A DNA stretch of 64,000 nucleotides. Origin: Geosiphon pyriformis (taxonomy: Eukaryota > Glomeromycota > Glomeromycetes > Archaeosporales > Geosiphonaceae). This document shows positions 24,563-34,988 of the stretch, piece by piece. The notes beneath the pieces are model-generated. The model ran no database searches. It had not been told where the DNA came from and saw only the letters and a program-made list of their open reading frames with translations. Within the stretch, counting starts at the first letter, position 1. Every line of letters starts with the position of its first letter. The position numbers and the translations under genes are program-made. The stretch covers positions 83,383 through 147,382 of the forward strand of contig JAAOMT010000240.1 in NCBI GenBank assembly GCA_016748015.1, given 5' to 3'.

Positions 24563-25097
24563 ACAAAAGATAAATCCCAGTGTAGAGAGATTACAACGTC
24601 AAAAACGCTTAATACGAATATAATGTCGTAATTTTGTAATTAAATTTTTATGTGTATATTTAGGTATCTATTTTCAAGACGCGGTTATTTCTCGCGTTTT
24701 TGAAATTCTGTTTTTTTAATAGCTTGAATTCTCCCAATTTCAGTCATAAAATTTTCTCTACGAGAAACTGTCTAGCAATAAAAATTGATACAGTATATAA
24801 TTAACGCCTTTTTGTACCAAAGATCAATTTCTAAACTTTAAATGCAGAATTGTTAGAAAGCTCTGATACTCCGTTTTCATAATTGAAAGGGGAGTTTGCT
24901 CAAAATTTAATCCTCCAAAAAAATAAATAACTTGAAATATTTGTGGCTTTTTTTTCTGCAGACATCATTTTAATATTTGTCTCATACAGACTTGGATAAA
25001 ACCGAGTCCACAATGTTGAAACGTTTCGACATCACATCTATAGCCTAATTAAAAGGGATGTCAAGAGTCCCCCGTTTATTAGGGCGGTAGATAATTT
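24563..25097. other. Intergenic region between convergent genes
   Basis: About 535 bases between the stop codons of the dynein intermediate chain (+) and USB1 (-). It contains 3' UTRs only, as far as I can see. Confidence 0.6.
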
Positions 25098-26782
25098 TCA
25101 GAATGACAAATCCTGAATATATTGTTTATTCCCAATATGACACCGCACCGAATTAATGATAAATATCTCCTGACGTATTTCATCCTCAAAATTGGCCCCA
25201 ATAATGGTATCACGCAACCTTCTGTCGATGTTGTCTTTTATTGCCCAGAGAATGCTGGCGTGAAAGCGAGGGTTCTAATTAATAAAGGACAGAAAAAATC
25301 TGGATGATTAAATTAATAATTATTGTTATTTAAAAGATTTTACCCTACTCGCCTCATAGAATCGAGGTTGGCTAAAATCAGAGACGATACTATCAATGTT
25401 GAGCAGTAATTCTTTCAACTATTGATATTCGATAAATAATAGATAAGTTACGTTAGATAACGTAAGGAAGAGTGTAGCGCTACTCAAATAATAGTATTCC
25501 CATCTCAATTCTTAAACGACTCTAGTCAAAAAATGGGCGCGTCCAATAGGATTAGAGATTTTCATAATTTCAGCCACCTACCACCCCGATAATTTATTAA
25601 ACAAAGGCCCCTAGATTTTAAAATGAAGGAGTCAGAATGGGGACGCGAGGACTTGAGTTAAGCCCAGGAATTTCTTACCTTAAACTGTGTTGCATTTTCC
25701 ATTGCCCAATAAGACAATTTTCCACCATAAGAAACGCTGTCATGCTTATGTGGGACACCTTACCTCATTATAACCTTTTCCCACCTCGAAAGCCAGAAAA
25801 GAGCGGGTAGCTTCGTCGTTCATGAAACATTCGATTTTAGCAAATGATAAGGAGAACCTTTGGATATATTATTTTGCACTAATATTATCGAAATTTCCGG
25901 GACTCGGAAGAGTAGTGAATCAAACTCACCTTTTCTTTTCATAAACAGCTTGCCGTATTTTTTCCCAGAAAATTTGGATCTGGTGATATTTCAAAAATAT
26001 TGAGCGAGATAAACTGATGTGTAATTTTGCATCATCGGTTTTATTTAAAGAAGATGTCCCGAATTCTTGGGTCGCCACTGGGAATAGATCTTGGGTTTGA
26101 ATAAATGGGGTTTTTATGATATCTCCCGAGTTGTTTGCTATATCAATCTCTTTTTCATCTACATCACCGTTGTTTCTAACACAGGAAAATAATTTGAAAT
26201 CGTGGTCATATTGGGATATAACTGTCTCGGCATATTGCTTGATCTTATATATTAACTCCTGAAAATCCGGATCTATATCAACTTTTCGAGTATTTAGTTT
26301 ATGTTTTTGCTTTCTTTATTGTTACGTGCGCAATCAAACAGAATAAAAACAAATCATGAGAAAATACCTTCAACAAATACATGGGTTGGCCAATTTCCCT
26401 CGACATGAGGGCTAGATCGTATTCGGCCGTTATGCTTGCTTGGATCGTCGATGGATTTTGTGGTGCTGAAAACTTTATCTAAAAACGGACCAAGAGTGGT
26501 GAATGGGGTTTACAGAAGTTTTGAGTCAGAGCTCTAAATTTTTGGTATACTTGTGTATAACTCCAAAAAGGATGATGGAAGTGGGGGAAGCTCTTGTTTG
26601 AATTTCCGTTTCCTTTACAAATTACATTGAAAATTATACTAGATTAAAATAAATTTTTCACGACGTATGTCTCACCTCATTTCTTCCTCTTCCTCTTCTG
26701 TCCTCGCACGTTTCCCTCGAGTCTCTTTTTCATTCTCAGATTCGCCTTCTGAAGAAGACGTATAGTCAACCAACGCGTTCAT
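25098..26782 (-). CDS. USB1: U6 snRNA phosphodiesterase USB1 (320 aa)
   Basis: Minus-strand exons 26782-26676, 26612-26551, 26472-26368, 26281-25930, 25857-25764, 25418-25353 and 25274-25098 join in phase. USB1 is the 2H-phosphoesterase that trims the U6 snRNA 3' end. The start [15 protein letters not shown], then [12 protein letters not shown] and [13 protein letters not shown], are family landmarks. Both catalytic H-x-S motifs are present: LHISLSR in exon 4 and RFHASI in exon 7. [18 protein letters not shown] is the middle block. A roughly 50-residue insert lies before the first H-x-S motif. The intron between exons 6 and 7 starts GCGAGT, a GC-AG intron. It is head-to-head with the phosphatidylserine synthase gene. 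Confidence 0.93.
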
Positions 26783-26929
26783 TAGTGGTACGCAAAAGAG
26801 GTTACTCTAGAAGATTATCTATTTAAATTTTGCTCAATAAAAAATAGGTTTATATTACGTTACACTATAATTGGAAACCTGATATCTGTCCAAACAGCAA
26901 ATCCTAATTCACGCATTCTGTCAAGAAAT
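26783..26929. promoter_or_regulatory. Likely bidirectional promoter, USB1 and PS synthase
   Basis: Only 147 bases separate the two divergent start codons, so both promoters and 5' UTRs must share this stretch or lie within the genes. No specific motif is recognised; the call rests on geometry alone. Confidence 0.5.
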
Positions 26930-28738
26930 ATGTCAAGCTCAATTTCCAAAAATTTCGGTGCGAGCGATCAGTTCTCTCACACGATAAAGGATCCGCTCAA
27001 TGCGAGGTCTTTGCCAGTTCAACCAGCTTCGCATATGACGATTGATCCAGCGGTGGAATTCTTCTGTAAGTGGTCTTTCTTAAGAGTTATTTATATTTCT
27101 TTTCACTCGCTTTTCTCACAAGTTCATCTAGATAAGTCGCATACCTTGACTGTTTTAACCGCTATGTTATCTGTTCTCGTCTATGTTGCTATATCTCCTG
27201 AACATGATGACACCACGACCAACATCAGATTGTAAGTTACGATATTACTTCATAATCTATTTTATCTTTTTAAGCATTTAGTTGTTGTTTTTTTCATTTT
27301 GTAGTGGAGCGGGAGCAACAATCTTCTTTTTTCTTCTTTTTGCAATGTTGCAATTTCGAGACGGTCCTTTCATTCGTCCACATCCGGCAATATGGCGAAT
27401 CGTCATGGGATTCGGAGTTTTATACCAGTTGTTTCTCGTTTTCCTGGTGTTTCAGGTATATTCAAGAATTTTTAAATTCAATCAGAAATATTGATAGAGA
27501 TTAATACTTCAAAAATTAACCTTTGGCTAATTAGAACAAACGTGATGCCAGATACATCTTCGCTTGTATTGATTCGAAACTAGGATTCCCTTTGCCTGAA
27601 CGCTCCTATGCCGAAAATTGCGATTTGACATGGGAAAATATGAAAGTAAGCCAAATTCTCAAATGCTACCAATAAAGTTTGATGATAATTCAGAAGCGAT
27701 ATCCTTTGAATTGATTCATATGCATTTGTAAGAACCAAATGGACATTTTTGTTATATATCATATGATTGGATGGTATGCGAAAGCAGTTGTACTACGAGA
27801 TTACTGGTTTTGTTGGATTCTTTCGATTATGTTCGAAGTAATGGAGTATTCGCTACAGCATCAACTACCCAATTTTGCCGAATGTTGGTGGGATCATGTA
27901 AGCGTTCTATTTTATTGTTTCATCTAACTTCACGAAAATTAATGATATAATAAAGCTTGTTTTTTTTTTTGATCTTAGTGGATTTTAGATGTGCTGATAT
28001 GTAATTGGGGCGGTCTGTATCTTGGCATGAAAACATGTGAATACTTTGAAATGAAGGGGTATTCCTGGCGAGGTGTTAAAGAAATCCCTTCACTGAAGGG
28101 GAAAGTGAAAAGAACCGTTCAACAATTTACACCGCAGAGCTGGACTAAATTCGAATGGGGGGCCACACAAAGTTTCAAAAACTTTATGGCCGTTCTGGGA
28201 CTTTTATTCCTCGTATCCTTGACATTATTACCGAGTGTTGTATTTGTTTCGACATCTTTTTTGCTGTTACATTCATTAACTCTCGACTCGTATATCTAAA
28301 AGTTCTTGCAAGCTGAGCTTAATTCTTTCTATCTTAAATACCTTTTATGGATTCCACCAGAACATCCGCTTAACGCAATAAGAGCCGCTCTTCTGTTTTT
28401 CTGCTCAATGCCGGGCGTGCGAGAGGCGTATCAATATTTAACTGACAAGTAACCAATTAATAGTCATATCCAAATGTGATTATGGTAAATTTGTTTCTGA
28501 TTATAATCTTATCTAAATCATATTTTTTAGAAATTGTAAACGATTCGGACCTCAAGCTTGGCTTGCAATCGCCAACATTATGACAGAGTCAGTGATAATC
28601 TTCAAGTTCAGTCGAGGAGAGTTTCCGGATCCTGCACCAACTCACGTTATTGTATTTTGGAGTCTTTTGATGACTGCGCTTGTCGGCTACGCGATTGTGC
28701 AGTTTGCTTCGCCGAATAGGCAGAAAAAGTCTAATTGA
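26930..28738 (+). CDS. PTDSS: Phosphatidylserine synthase, base-exchange (PTDSS) type (419 aa)
   Basis: Eight exons join in phase: 26930-27065, 27123-27231, 27305-27455, 27535-27645, 27733-27897, 27979-28212, 28303-28448 and 28531-28738. Family blocks are [82 protein letters not shown] and [13 protein letters not shown]. Several hydrophobic segments indicate a multi-pass membrane protein, in animals at the ER and mitochondria-associated membrane. The enzyme swaps the head group of phosphatidylcholine or phosphatidylethanolamine for serine. This is unrelated to the CDP-diacylglycerol-dependent Cho1 used by yeasts. The protein ends in a basic tail after the last membrane segment. Confidence 0.95.
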
Positions 28739-29634
28739 AAGGAAAATGTTTTAGAATTGGTCTTGAAAATTTGGAAATCTCATTGGAATTGTTTTTATTA
28801 ACTCTAAAATTTCAACGGTATCTTATGGATCAAACGGTTGAGGTCCTTTGTATAGGACTAGGTACGATTTCGGGTTTGTGCAGGATTGGAGGAGTAAAGC
28901 TATGCTAAACTTCTGTTGATCTGCATCAAGCAACACTAAATCAAGGCTTTAAGGCACTCGAAAACATGGTAAAATTTTCAAACCTTGATTGTGTCAAGTC
29001 ATTACCTACAAGGAGTGATTATAAATTAGAAACACTGATTTATCTCAATTTTTTATAGATAATTTGTCATTGCAGCTTGTTACTTCAAAATATACAGTAT
29101 TTGAGCTGAAAATTAAAAAAAAAAACAGATTTCGGAATTTCCTCAAACAAACAAATAATGTTCAATAAAAAATTTAAAATCAGAATAAAAAAAATTTTTA
29201 ATTTGGTAATTGAATATTTCAGTTTTTGGCATAAGTTATATTTTCGATTATTATTATTATTATTATTATTATTACTTGGCAAATTATCAACTATAAATTT
29301 GATTGAAATTGATTTGACAACAAAATATATTGAAATATAATTAAATTTTTATTATAAGTTGGCAAAATAAATTCGCGTACGAAAATAAGACATAAATTAT
29401 TAACTTCGTCACAATAGCTCCATTCGTCATTTCACCCCCTTTTACCTTACATAATATTGGTTATCAAAAAAATAGGTAAATACCAAAAAATGTGTGTATA
29501 TCCAATGGATTAATATAACAGTTAAATTTACATTATTTTCGTTATTATTGAATATTTCCGAAATTACTGATTCAATATAAATAGAATATTCCCGATACTA
29601 AAAAAGACTAATTAGCCGGCACATAATTCTAATT
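28739..29634. other. Intergenic region between convergent genes
   Basis: Nearly 0.9 kb between the stops of PS synthase (+) and RAD51C (-). It includes an (ATT)n run at about 29250-29273. No further gene is seen. Confidence 0.6.
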
Positions 29635-31563
29635 CTAAGTATCAATTTCATCGCCACCTGCTTCTTCTTCGTTTATTTCTTCCCTTGGTCGTTTGCGACT
29701 GGGAGACAAATTTGTCGTTTTTGATAAGTCTCGTACTCCATGCCTCTAAATTAATCGGATACCAAGTTAGATGGTCGAAAAAGAAGAAATGAAAGTAAAT
29801 GTGTGCGGGATCTACCCAAAACTCTTCATCGTACCGTAATCTCATAAGCCACAGTTTGTTCTTCTAAATTTGGAGATTTGACTAGATGGGCGTATCTAAG
29901 ATTAAAACAAAATTTAGAACACGAGTGATGTGTAATATAAAATATATCTGAGAAAAAAGAAGATTAGTAAATAGATAAATGGTCTCACCGAATATCATCC
30001 CTCCAATATAAAACCACACGATTGGTACACTGATGAGCCCAACTCTCGCCTTTTATAGAAAAAAACTGAATAAATAATATAATTTTATCTCACAAAAATA
30101 ATTACCCTTTATAGTATACCCAGAGCCGGAACAAGCGCAGGTTGATTCGTAACTAAACTTCCAGTATTGAGGCCGAACCTTGTAGTCATCTGGTTCATGA
30201 GAACGATCTAAAATTCAAAAAAGGATTCAATAAAAGAATAGTATTTACGGTTATATATGAATTCCTCACTATTTTAGTTTTGAAAATAACCTACCGCGAG
30301 TTGAAACTTATGCGCGTGCTTAGTGAGATCTTGAGCTAATCCGTTCAATAATCGCGTGCGTAACGCCATATCACTAAAGGTTTGACGAAAATGAAACGCG
30401 ATCGAGTCGATTACAACCAGTTTTACCTGCATTTGAAGATATCAAAATTAATTAATTTCTTTCGTTTTAAATAATAACATGAATCCCCATTTAAAAGTCT
30501 AAAAATCAATTGATTAACGTATAAGAACCTCAGGATGTTCCTTTAGAAAATCGTCGAGAACTTTGACGACAGCCAATAGTTCAACATATTCGTGAACTCG
30601 AAAGTAATGGATTTTGGACAAGATGGTATTAACGTCCAACAGCGGATCTGTGCTTTCCAAGGAGAATGAGAATAATTTGGTTGGGAGAAAATTATGTGAG
30701 ATTGATCCATACCTGTGGAATCTTTCAGATGCTCATTTAAACTGCTGACCGTGCTAATGGCGATTTCTTGAACGCGTTTAGCAATAAAACTTCCTTCAGT
30801 ATCTATTTGATTTAAAAATAAAGGGTAAATAATCAAATACTGTTTTTACCGACAGGCGAAATTCACTCAGATAATTACCAATATAAATAGCTTCACCACC
30901 TGGTCCAGACAGACTTTTTGGGATCTGCACATTAACAGCTAGTTGCATCCTATAAAGAAAAAATTCAAATAACAAAAAACATGAATAGATACATAAATCT
31001 CAAATTTATTTTCAAAATAAGAATCATACACACCCAAGCTGTGTTTTCCCGATACCAGGTGCACCGCAAAACTCGGTGATCTTTCCAATGGGCACACCAC
31101 ATCCGCCTAACATCTCATCCATTGCGAGACACGAGGTTGATATGGGACATCGTTGAATGTCGCGTTCTAATGCTTCTGCTGCGGATAAGGATTCGATTTT
31201 AACTTTACAAATGGAAGGATAAGATCACCCAATGAAAAAAAAAAGTTTTCATCAACTCAATTAATAATGATTTGACAAAATATAATCATATCCTTGAAAA
31301 GAAACAAACTTTTTTTGTATTTTTGGATAAGATTTAGGCTTTGCTCTGTTGATATACCAAGATCTATCCGAAAAAAAAAATCAGAAAGATTTGGATATTA
31401 ATTTGACAAAAGTTGAACTTGTTCGGAGACAAAGTCCACCTTTACTCAGTGCAACCGGTGAGGTTTCTTGTAAGTCTTTCACCGTTTGATAGCCAGCGTT
31501 AAGAAGTTTTCCGCGAATATTTGGGCTCAATGGCAGTGAGGATATTGGCCTTAAATTGCTCAT
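29635..31563 (-). CDS. RAD51C: RAD51C recombination ATPase (359 aa)
   Basis: Eleven minus-strand exons chain in phase: about 31563-31440, 31363-31310, 31202-31034, 30949-30879, 30802-30713, 30647-30529, 30426-30295, 30207-30120, 30050-29990, 29895-29835 and 29745-29635. The N-terminal SSLPLSPNIRGKLLNAGYQT matches RAD51C, as does the Walker A loop FCGAPGIGKTQLGMQLAV. IDTEGSF, HYFRVHEYVELLA, LVVIDSIAFHFRQ (Walker B), LAIVLMNQMTTRF and GESWAHQCTNR follow in order. The C-terminus is basic, SRKRPRE, a likely nuclear localisation signal, and then acidic. RAD51C acts in the BCDX2 and CX3 paralogue complexes in homologous recombination. The adjacent RPP21 gene is unrelated. Confidence 0.93.
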
Positions 31564-31837
31564 GGTAGATTTTATATCTTTTTATTTTACCTTGAAGTCA
31601 GTGGAGAATAATAAGATAATATTCTTTAGAGATGATGATTAGGAATCAACGCATTACAAAACATGACTGATAATCGAAAACATTTTCAGATCAAGACGCG
31701 ATCAAAATGAATTATATACGCGTCCAAGATAAATCAGGCATATCAGGTTACGCATTAGAATCATGACTATTTGCGACATGAAACATGAAATTCTTTTTTT
31801 TTTCTATAATCAAATCTATTTAAAACAAATTTCCCAA

Positions 31838-32393
31838 TTATATAGAAGACAGGAAATCCGTCAACGAGAACTCGGTCAAATTATCAAATCCACCACTCCC
31901 ACCACCATCACCAGCATAATCTCGTTTCTCTTTATTCAAAGCGTTAGCCAAATCTAGTTTCTTTTTCTTTTTACGTGACGATTTCGGTGATGCCATCTTT
32001 GAGGAATTGGCCTTAGAATCACCAACAACAACTCCGCTAATTGGTTCGGGATTAATCATATTTATCAATTCTTTTTGAAACTTTTTGGGTTTTTCTTTCT
32101 TTCGTTTGGGAAGTTTAATACTTCCAGGCCACCTTGTTTCACGATTACATAATTGACACAAGTATGAAACATGGTTTTTACGAGTAAGACGAGACTTTTT
32201 CTTTGCTTTTTTTGGAAGATGTAGGGAAGAGGACTTTGATAAAAAGGTGGAAGGGAGTGAACTTTGGGAATTTTGTTTTGTTTGAGTCATGTATATTAAT
32301 TGACGGAAATTAGAGAATTTTTTTAAGGGTGTTTTTAACAACGCTTCTATTTAGTAAAAGAAAAGTGATTAATAAAGATTAAATTGTTTAAAG

Positions 32394-32438
<45 letters not shown>

Positions 32439-33040
32439 GAACCTTCTTCACTTGGAATTCTTTCACATTGACCTAAATCAATGATTTCCTTATCCTCGTG
32501 ATCTTTAAAATTTCCCATTTCACTTGCGCTTGATTTTTCATGATCATCTTCTTTATTCGGTTTTCCGGTATCAACATCCATTGGTAATATATTCAATCCC
32601 ATTTCATCATTTTTTTCCCCTAAAGTTTTGTCTTCACAAATACTATTTTTAACGAGCAACATGCCATCTGCACCTTTTTTGTTGTAACCACTATCCTCCT
32701 TCTTATCCTCCTCGTTAAAAGTATCAACCACTTCACGTCGCTTCTTAAATTCTTTCCCTTTCCTGTTTCTTTGACCTTCTCTTTTTAAAACATTCCTTTT
32801 CCCATTTTTGCCAATCCAAACCTTGCAACTAACCCCAGGGACGAAGAGATTCCCGCAATAATTACAATATACTCGTTTTACCACATCTGACAAATTTAAG
32901 TTTTTTTGAACTGCCTGCTTTTTGAATTCAGACAGGTAGAAGGCAGATAGATTCGGGGCATTAGGAAATACTGTATGGGCTGCGGACCAGAGAAAGCGAA
33001 GTCGAGCGTTTCCCAGCGATGAAGAGGGTTTCTGTGTCAT
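31838..33040 (-). CDS. RPP21: RNase P/MRP protein of the RPP21/RPR2/SNM1 family (368 aa)
   Basis: Two exons, 33040-32443 and 32346-31838, join in phase. The N-terminal helix reads NARLRFLWSAAHTVFP and SAFYLSEFKKQAVQKNL, followed by the first zinc half VYCNYCGNLFVPGVSC (residues 59-72), both typical of RPP21. The second zinc half, SYLCQLCNRETRWPG, lies at about residues 260-274. In human RPP21 the two Cys pairs are about 30 residues apart; here a Lys/Glu-rich insert of about 170 residues lies between them. The C-terminal tail is Lys- and Gly-rich. The intron holds an (AAT)n run. A start 20 codons upstream (33100) is possible, but the residues after 33040 fit the family better. Function: tRNA 5' or rRNA processing. 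Confidence 0.85.
32399..32438. repeat. (AAT)n microsatellite in RPP21 intron
   Basis: About thirteen AAT units on the + strand, lying within the single intron (32347-32442) of the RPP21-like gene. Confidence 0.9.
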
Positions 33041-33730
33041 TTTTAGACTAACAAGCAAGGGTGATAAGGCACAGAAATTATAGCAGTTCTGACCAATCAA
33101 GAGGACAGATCTTTTCGCTTCACGTGAATTAAATATGTGTTACGTAGAAACATTAGATAGTAATTAGTAAAAATTAAATTAATAAATAAAGTTTATTTAT
33201 ACAATAAAAATTATAACAAGTTTTTCTTAATTAAATAAATTGAATTAAAAATTTTTTTTTTTTTAAAACAAATAAAAAAAAGCTCAATAAATTGTCAAAT
33301 ATTTACTTCAATTATAAATAATTTGTAAATTATTTTATTTTAGTTCGTATAATTTGAAATATTAAATAACTTAATAAATAAATAAACAAATAAAACAAAG
33401 GTATTTTTTAAACACTGAATCTTTTAAATTTTTTATTTACAAGTGTATTTATTTTTCGAGACTTGGAATAACTTTAAAACTAATAAAAGATAAATTAATT
33501 TAAAAATTCAGGATTTTTAATTTGTTTTGAGTGCAAGTATTTGTCGCAAGTAATTTTAAAAAAAAAATTCCAATTAAAAAGTTTAAATAATAAAAAATTG
33601 ATTGATAAAAAAATTTTTTTTTTCCAAAGTTATAGATTTTTTATTTAAATTTTTTTCGGATGATTTTTGAGATTAAAACCTGAGACAAATTTATTTTTCA
33701 GAAATATACATATATATTACCGTCCAAAAT
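33041..33730. other. AT-rich intergenic region
   Basis: The first 100 bases upstream of RPP21 are balanced in composition and probably hold its promoter. The rest is A/T homopolymer DNA without a visible gene. Confidence 0.65.
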
Positions 33731-34198
33731 GCTAAATCTCAACCTCAGCCTCAACCTCAACCTCAACCTCAAATTTAGCCCTAACTTTAATTCTAAATCA
33801 AAAACCAAGACAAATTTTCAAAATTTTCTTCGTGACCATTTTGTTTGCATTTGTTCCCGATTCTGGTCTAACTAATTATCCTAATGACCTAGACTTTGCT
33901 ACAACTCCCACAATTTTCGACCCTACAGGATTACAACAATACGCGGAACTTCCTCAATCATCCGTCACTCCTCCTCCTCCTCCTCCTCCTCCTCCTCAAG
34001 TTAACCCCGATCAAACAAAAAATCCTCAACAGGGGCACAATTTCAAATAGTCAATCAAATCCTCGTAAAGATCAGGTCAACGGGAGTGACAATAACAGTC
34101 AACCAAAAAAGTCTTCAAATAGTGAACCATATTTACAAGAGGTACCTCTCGAAGATATGCCTCAATTTTTAATTGATCATTTTCGCCCTTCGAATTAA
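33730..34198 (+). pseudogene. Doubtful Pro-rich reading frame broken by a one-base shift
   Basis: A (CTCAAC)n-like stretch near 33737-33775 leads into a frame coding SGLTNYPNDLDFATTPTIFD and then a poly-Pro run from (CCT)n, which ends at a TAG at 34048. In the next frame the sequence continues naturally as SQSNPRKDQVNGSDNN and ends YLQEVPLEDMPQFLIDHFRP at a TAA at 34196. The C-terminal end looks like real protein. Either a one-base indel in the A-run near 34014-34021 breaks the gene, or an unrecognised intron is involved. The product is not recognised. Confidence 0.4.
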
Positions 34199-34606
34199 AT
34201 TTCAATTGACACACATATAAAGTTTGCAGAGTTTAAAGTTCATGTAAAACTGGAAAGTCAATTTGTTCCAGCTTCGATTTCAATAGGTTAACATTTAAAC
34301 ATTGAAAATATCTGACAAGAGTAGAAACTAATATTAAAAATTGTCATTTTGTTAACCAAAAGTGTCCCAATTCAACATTTATGAATAGTGCAACTTTTAA
34401 TTTAAAAAACCAAATAACAATAATAAATCTTGGTTTTACCCAACTAATAATTTTTTGAAAAAAAAAAAAAAAACAATCAAAGTTCAGAATTCATGCAATA
34501 TAGCTACAGATATGATATGTATTAAATAAGCTCACATTTTTATTATCATACTAAAGGAAAGTCTTTAAAAATACATCTATAAAGTTTTAACATTGATTGC
34601 GAGTTT

Positions 34607-34701
34607 CTAAAAGTTTTTAGGTCTATAGGCTATAGGGCCATTATAATTTCCATTGCTGTTTCCATTGAAATTCCCTTTCGAATTGTTGCCATTATTTGTT
34701 C
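34607..34701 (-). pseudogene. Orphan terminal exon, Gly/Asn-rich, left palindrome arm
   Basis: This is the mirror copy of the exon at 34828-34922, identical base for base, on the minus strand. No upstream exon can be attached: transcription toward either copy would have to start within the opposite arm. Confidence 0.5.
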
Positions 34702-34827
34702 CTATTTTTAGCATAAAACGCAAGCACAAGTAGAAATCAATTTTAGCTTTTCATTTCAATCATGCATGATTGAAATGAAAAGCTAAAATTGATTTCTACT
34801 TGTGCTTGCGTTTTATGCTAAAAATAG

Positions 34828-34922
34828 GAACAAATAATGGCAACAATTCGAAAGGGAATTTCAATGGAAACAGCAATGGAAATTATAATGGCCCTATAGC
34901 CTATAGACCTAAAAACTTTTAG
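34828..34922 (+). pseudogene. Orphan terminal exon, Gly/Asn-rich, right palindrome arm
   Basis: After an acceptor-like TGCTAAAAATAG, the sequence codes NNGNNSKGNFNGNSNGNYNG and then PIAYRPKNF before a TAG stop at 34920-34922. It looks like the last exon of a Gly/Asn-rich, perhaps RNA-binding, protein whose upstream exons are not in this window. The exact mirror copy lies at 34607-34701. Confidence 0.5.
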
Positions 34923-34988
34923 AAACTCGCAATCAATGTTAAAACTTTATAGATGTATTTTTAAAGACTTTCCTTTAGTATGATAATA

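Larger units (their letters stand above)
34541..34988. repeat. Perfect 448-bp palindrome, zero spacer
   Basis: Two 224-bp arms, 34541-34764 and 34765-34988, are exact reverse complements as far as I can read by eye. They meet at CATG|CATG with no spacer. The flanks differ from the first base outside. Each arm carries the same splice acceptor, terminal exon and 3' flank of a protein gene, pointing outward from the centre. It may be a real fold-back duplication, or an assembly or amplification artefact. Confidence 0.9.

Noticed and set aside
25668-25740. Extra USB1 exon on the minus strand ([10 protein letters not shown]-like)
   Set aside because: It does not match the family, and exons 5 and 6 already join in phase to give the conserved order.
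33737-33775. Possible internal telomere-like repeat
   Set aside because: The unit (CTCAAC) does not match TTAGGG-type fungal telomeres and is too short.
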